DNA of 64,000 nucleotides, taken from contig JBKQLU010000076.1 of assembly GCA_052326585.1 (NCBI GenBank), positions 4,695-68,694 on the forward strand, read 5' to 3'. The translations under genes and the position numbers were made by a program. The notes beneath the pieces were generated by a model. That model saw nothing but the letters and a program-made list of their open reading frames with translations, was not told where the DNA came from and made no database searches. Shown in pieces: positions 61,176 through 64,000 of this stretch (its first letter is position 1; each line of letters begins with the position of its first letter). This stretch comes from JAPLJC01 sp052326585. Its GTDB lineage: Bacteria; Desulfobacterota; Desulfobaccia; Desulfobaccales; 0-14-0-80-60-11.

Positions 61176-62810
61176 TTACTTGCCGAAGGGGCATTTCTGG
61201 GGGAAGGTGCAAACCTTGCAGTCCAGACAGAAGGCCCCGTTGGCTAAACGCGCCAAATCACTCCGGGTGATGGTCAGACCCGCCAGCAGGCGCGGCAGCA
61301 GTAGGTCGAAGCTGGTGGTCTTGAAATACAAGGCGCAAGCTGGCACCCCCATGACCTGGACGCCGCCGATGTTGGCCAGCAAGGTCATGGCTCCCGGGAT
61401 AATGGGAGCGCCATATAGAATGTCAGTGGCTCCGGCGTCCACCAAGCCCTGGCGGGTGACGTCATCGGGGTCGACGGAGAGGCCGGCGGTGGTCACCAGG
61501 AGATCGATACCGCAGTCCAAGAGTTCCTGCACCGAGTTGCCGATGGCCCGGCGATCATCCGGCACAATCAGGGACTTGAGCACCTGGGCGCCGAATTGCT
61601 CCACCTTGGTGGTGATGATAGGGATAAATTTGTCTTCCACCAGACCCATGAAGACCTCGGTGCCGGTGACCAGAATACCGACCCGGGGCTGGCGCAGAGG
61701 CAATACCTGGAATAGGGGACCATCACTGAGGATGGCCATGGCTTGGTGAAAGTTACCCCGGGGCAGGAAGAGGGGTATGGCCCGGGTAGCTCCCAGAACC
61801 CGGCCTTGGGTCAGCAGCGAAAACCCCTGCCGGCAGGCGCACATCACCCCGGGCACCAGGTTAGAGGTTTCCAGGCGAGGTTCGTCCACCACCAGGAGCC
61901 CGTCCCGGGCAGCCAGCAGGTTGACTTTGCCTTCCCGGGGAGGATCGGTGAAGGTTACGCCGTCGCCGGCCAGGCTCCGGGAGAAGGCCAGGGCGGCCTC
62001 GTCTTCGTGCATCCACTCGGGGCCGACCTGATTTTTTTCCATGACATAAAGATGTTGCCGCCCCATCTGCTGCAAGCGGCAGAGGTCGCCCACCCCGATC
62101 ACCTGGCCCTTTTCGAAGGCCGGGCCTTTGCTGGTCCCAGGCACGATCATGGTCATGTCATGCAGGGCCCGGCGCCCCACGGCCTGTTCCGCCGGCAGGA
62201 TTTGCAGGGATGGGCCCTGGGTTCCGGTCTCTTCCCGGCGACTCTCGGTCAGGTAAGGGGCATCACCCTGGCAGGCCCGGCAGATCCCGCCATCCTGGGA
62301 CGGATAGGCTTCCCGGCAGAGGGGACAGATGGCGATGCGGCCCCGGCTGCGCTTGCCCAGGAACTGGGGGCGGATCTTGACTTGCTGCCATCCCAGGATT
62401 TCCGGCCCGGCATTCTTGATTTCTTCCAGGAGCCGGTCGGGGTCCTGCTCCTTCTTGGGGTTGAGTTTGCGATACCAGGAATTAATTTCCGGCCAGTCGG
62501 CCACTTTCACATGGTCCAGGAAAACCCGCACGCCGTCCCCCCCGTGTTTATCGTAAAGAGCCAGGGCGAAGCGGCCCACGTCAACCACCTTGAGCCAGCC
62601 GTTGCCGATGGTGCAGGGAGTGAGCAGCTGGATGGCGTCCGGCAGACAATTCCTGGTCTCACAAATGGCGTCGAAAAGGACTCCCGCCGGCAACTGCTGG
62701 CGGGCCGCCGCGACCATGATTCCGCCGAGGACTACGCCGGGCGCCATATTGCCATGAAAGGACTTGACCAGGTGCAAAAAATCATCAAAGGAATAGGAAC
62801 CAATATTCAT
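61176..62810 (-). CDS. FmdE-family protein fused to a MoeA/MoaB-like molybdopterin-binding domain
   Basis: A 544-residue fusion. Residues ~1-150 match FmdE (FHGNMAPGVVLGGIMVAAAR, CLPDAIQLLTPCTIGNG). A zinc ribbon follows (CPLCREAYPSQDGGICRACQ). The C-terminal half resembles MoeA/MoaB-like cofactor proteins (VGILVTGTEVFMG, LLVTTAGLSVDPDDVT). It ends in a cysteine-rich tail CLDCKVCTFPQKCPFGK. It may act in molybdopterin cofactor handling for a formate dehydrogenase-like enzyme. The start is uncertain; an in-frame GTG at 62852 would add 14 residues. Confidence 0.8.
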   Translation of the reverse strand: MNIGSYSFDDFLHLVKSFHGNMAPGVVLGGIMVAAARQQLPAGVLFDAICETRNCLPDAIQLLTPCTIGNGWLKVVDVGRFALALYDKHGGDGVRVFLDHVKVADWPEINSWYRKLNPKKEQDPDRLLEEIKNAGPEILGWQQVKIRPQFLGKRSRGRIAICPLCREAYPSQDGGICRACQGDAPYLTESRREETGTQGPSLQILPAEQAVGRRALHDMTMIVPGTSKGPAFEKGQVIGVGDLCRLQQMGRQHLYVMEKNQVGPEWMHEDEAALAFSRSLAGDGVTFTDPPREGKVNLLAARDGLLVVDEPRLETSNLVPGVMCACRQGFSLLTQGRVLGATRAIPLFLPRGNFHQAMAILSDGPLFQVLPLRQPRVGILVTGTEVFMGLVEDKFIPIITTKVEQFGAQVLKSLIVPDDRRAIGNSVQELLDCGIDLLVTTAGLSVDPDDVTRQGLVDAGATDILYGAPIIPGAMTLLANIGGVQVMGVPACALYFKTTSFDLLLPRLLAGLTITRSDLARLANGAFCLDCKVCTFPQKCPFGK

Positions 62811-62911
62811 GATCTTGACAGCGCGTGACTTTGGGCTAAGAGGGTTACCCACCCAGGGGAAGGATGTGGGTGGGGGTTAGTAAGTGATTATGCCATCATT
62901 GGTCGAAAGTT

Positions 62912-63439
62912 TTAGGTTCTTTCAATCCGCACCGCACAGGCCTTATATTCGGCCGTTTGGGAGACCGGGTCGAACACGGGGTTGGTAAGCCAGTTGGCAC
63001 AGGCTTCCCGGAAATGGAAGGCCATCCACACCAAGCCCTCAGGCACTTCCCCGGTAACCTTAGCCTTGACTCTTACTTCTCCACGTCGAGACTTGACTTT
63101 GATGGTTTCGCCGTGTTTGATACCCAACCTATCGGCATCGAGGGGCGAGATATCGGCAGTCTCTTCTCCCAGGATATCATTCAGGCCCAGGCAGCGGCCG
63201 GTCTGGGTGCGGCTGTGGTATTGATAGAGCCGGCGGCCGGTGCTGAGTACCAGGGGATATTCCTCATCCGGCACTTCCGCCGGCGGGGTCCAATCCACCG
63301 CAACGAAGCGGCCCTGACCGCAAGTAAAGCAGCCATCTTTGTGCAGGGTGCAGGTGCCCGGATGATCGCAATCAGGCACCGGCCATTGCAGGCCGTCGTA
63401 TAGGGGGATGGGAGAATAAGTGGCTGGAAACGCGAGCAA
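62912..63439 (-). pseudogene. C-terminal fragment of a molybdopterin formate dehydrogenase
   Basis: Up to 175 codons matching only the last part of a formate dehydrogenase alpha chain: YDGLQWPVPDCDHPGT, FTCGQGRFVAVDW, then the molybdopterin dinucleotide-binding domain (LVLSTGRRLYQYHSRTQTGR, ISPLDADRLGIKHGETIKV). The roughly 500 or more N-terminal residues with the iron-sulfur and catalytic sites are missing; upstream DNA is unrelated. It ends about 100 bases before the FmdE/MoeA-like gene, which may once have served it. Confidence 0.82.
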
Positions 63440-63530
63440 TGGAATAAAAAAGATGGGGAAAAGGTGGGGATGGAGTGGGGAGAGAGGAAAAAAATCAAAC
63501 GAGTGTTGGATTAGTGGGGAGGGAATTTTT

Positions 63531-63560
63531 GGGGCGCGGCCAGCGCCCCTTTTTTTATTT
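63531..63560 (+). terminator. Strong terminator-like hairpin without a plus-strand gene
   Basis: GGGGCGC-GGCCA-GCGCCCC followed by seven T, an A and seven more T. It would stop plus-strand transcription, but no plus-strand gene ends here. It may shield the minus-strand zinc-ribbon gene or be left over from the event that truncated the formate dehydrogenase. Confidence 0.55.
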
Positions 63561-63848
63561 TTTTGGAAGGGAAGGTGCGAAAACCTCGCCGCAAAAACGG
63601 CATTTTTTTGCTTCGATTTTTACTATTTCGGCGCATTGAGGACACTGCTTACCTATGATGGTAGGTTTTATCTGGTCGCTAGGGGCGCTGGAACTGGTTT
63701 TGCCGCAAAGAATACAGCGCTGAGGATAGAGGGGAAGGGCAAGGAGCCAGAAACCAGCGGTTAAAAGGACGGCGAAGAAGGTGCCCCAGCCGAGGCGGCG
63801 CTGATGGCCGGTGTTTTTGCCGCAATTAGAGCAAAAAGACATCCACAT
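63555..63848 (-). CDS. Zinc-ribbon protein with one membrane segment
   Basis: A 97-residue protein. FCSNCGKNTGHQRR starts a first zinc ribbon, completed by RCILCGK; a hydrophobic span FFAVLLTAGFWLLALPLYP lies between. A second ribbon is CPQCAEIVKIEAKKCRFCG, the common double-zinc-ribbon form. Function unknown. A start two codons later (63842) is equally possible. Confidence 0.7.
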   Translation of the reverse strand: MWMSFCSNCGKNTGHQRRLGWGTFFAVLLTAGFWLLALPLYPQRCILCGKTSSSAPSDQIKPTIIGKQCPQCAEIVKIEAKKCRFCGEVFAPSLPKK

Positions 63849-63915
63849 GGGGGATAATCCTCTATTTATTTATGGGAACCAGGGCATTTCGCAACGGGCG
63901 CCGAATAATTATTTT

Positions 63916-64000
63916 TTATTTAAGAAAATGCTTGGCTTGCTCTAATTCTCTGGTTGCCCAATCCATGTTTTCCTTCCATTCAGCGGGACTATTTTTTACT
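63916..64000 (-). CDS. Hypothetical protein, N terminus outside window
   Basis: On the minus strand an open frame runs in from the window edge and encodes NSPAEWKENMDWATRELEQA followed by KHFLK and a TAA. This looks like the C-terminal end of a real helical protein. Too short to assign. Confidence 0.5.
   Translation of the reverse strand, partial: VKNSPAEWKENMDWATRELEQAKHFLK

Noticed and set aside
61743..62828. A 361-codon plus-strand frame opposite the FmdE/MoeA-like gene
   Set aside because: Composition is typical of an antisense shadow; the minus strand has recognised domains.

Overview
This window is bacterial chromosome of moderately high GC. It probably comes from an anaerobic Desulfobacterota-type organism (a sulfate reducer or syntroph), judging from ferredoxin-linked 2-oxoacid oxidoreductase subunits, corrinoid methyltransfer proteins, many PAS histidine kinases, a sigma54 activator, an FmdE/MoeA-like molybdenum protein and c-di-GMP-I riboswitches. 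The assignment is by gene style only; there is no rRNA. No transposase, integrase, CRISPR array or phage module was found.

Layout. 1-2 kb: an Hsp20 gene cut by the window edge, a ferritin-like protein, tmk, then tRNA-Lys and tRNA-Glu with a clear terminator. 2-7.5 kb: a Tat-exported solute-binding protein, a corrinoid protein, a UroD/MtaA-type methyltransferase, a MarR regulator and a QueG-like iron-sulfur protein, which together look like a methyl-transfer module. 7.5-23.3 kb: mixed housekeeping and signalling genes, including heptanucleotide repeats, a receiver-PAS-Ser/Thr kinase fusion, two paralogous hybrid histidine kinases (the second broken by an in-frame stop), a DegT aminotransferase, and a MerR/ferredoxin/esterase group.

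23.4-37.7 kb: a catabolic island, all on the minus strand. One transcription unit appears to hold a GltD-like flavoprotein, KorABC, a Tat amidase, an acyl-CoA ligase and an MFS carrier. A second holds a beta-keto acid cleavage enzyme, a 3-hydroxyacyl-CoA dehydrogenase and another MFS carrier. A sigma54-dependent PAS activator lies upstream. Both units carry near-identical minus-strand promoter elements and a shared upstream element, so they are probably co-regulated for use of one unknown acid or amide.

38-47 kb: a sensor kinase, a membrane spermidine-synthase-like protein, an AT-rich two-gene cassette (nuclease-fold protein plus small partner), and a tandem malic enzyme whose N-terminal half has lost active-site residues, next to a CBS-ACT protein.

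47-57 kb: an accessory region rich in small genes, decayed genes and repeated regulatory leaders. It holds five Flp-type pilin genes or remnants, a TadZ/CpaE-like ATPase, an orphan NarL-type regulator, and two copies of an unrecognised small protein family. Two c-di-GMP-I riboswitches with terminators and TTGACA promoters read into one pilin and one of the small proteins. A conserved dyad leader occurs in front of three other pilins and the second small protein. This two-layer control over pilins and an unknown protein family is the most interesting system in the window.

57.5-64 kb: trkA-trkH, a decayed kdpC, a molybdopterin group (Mop protein, FmdE/MoeA-like protein, truncated formate dehydrogenase remnant) and zinc-ribbon protein genes at the edge.
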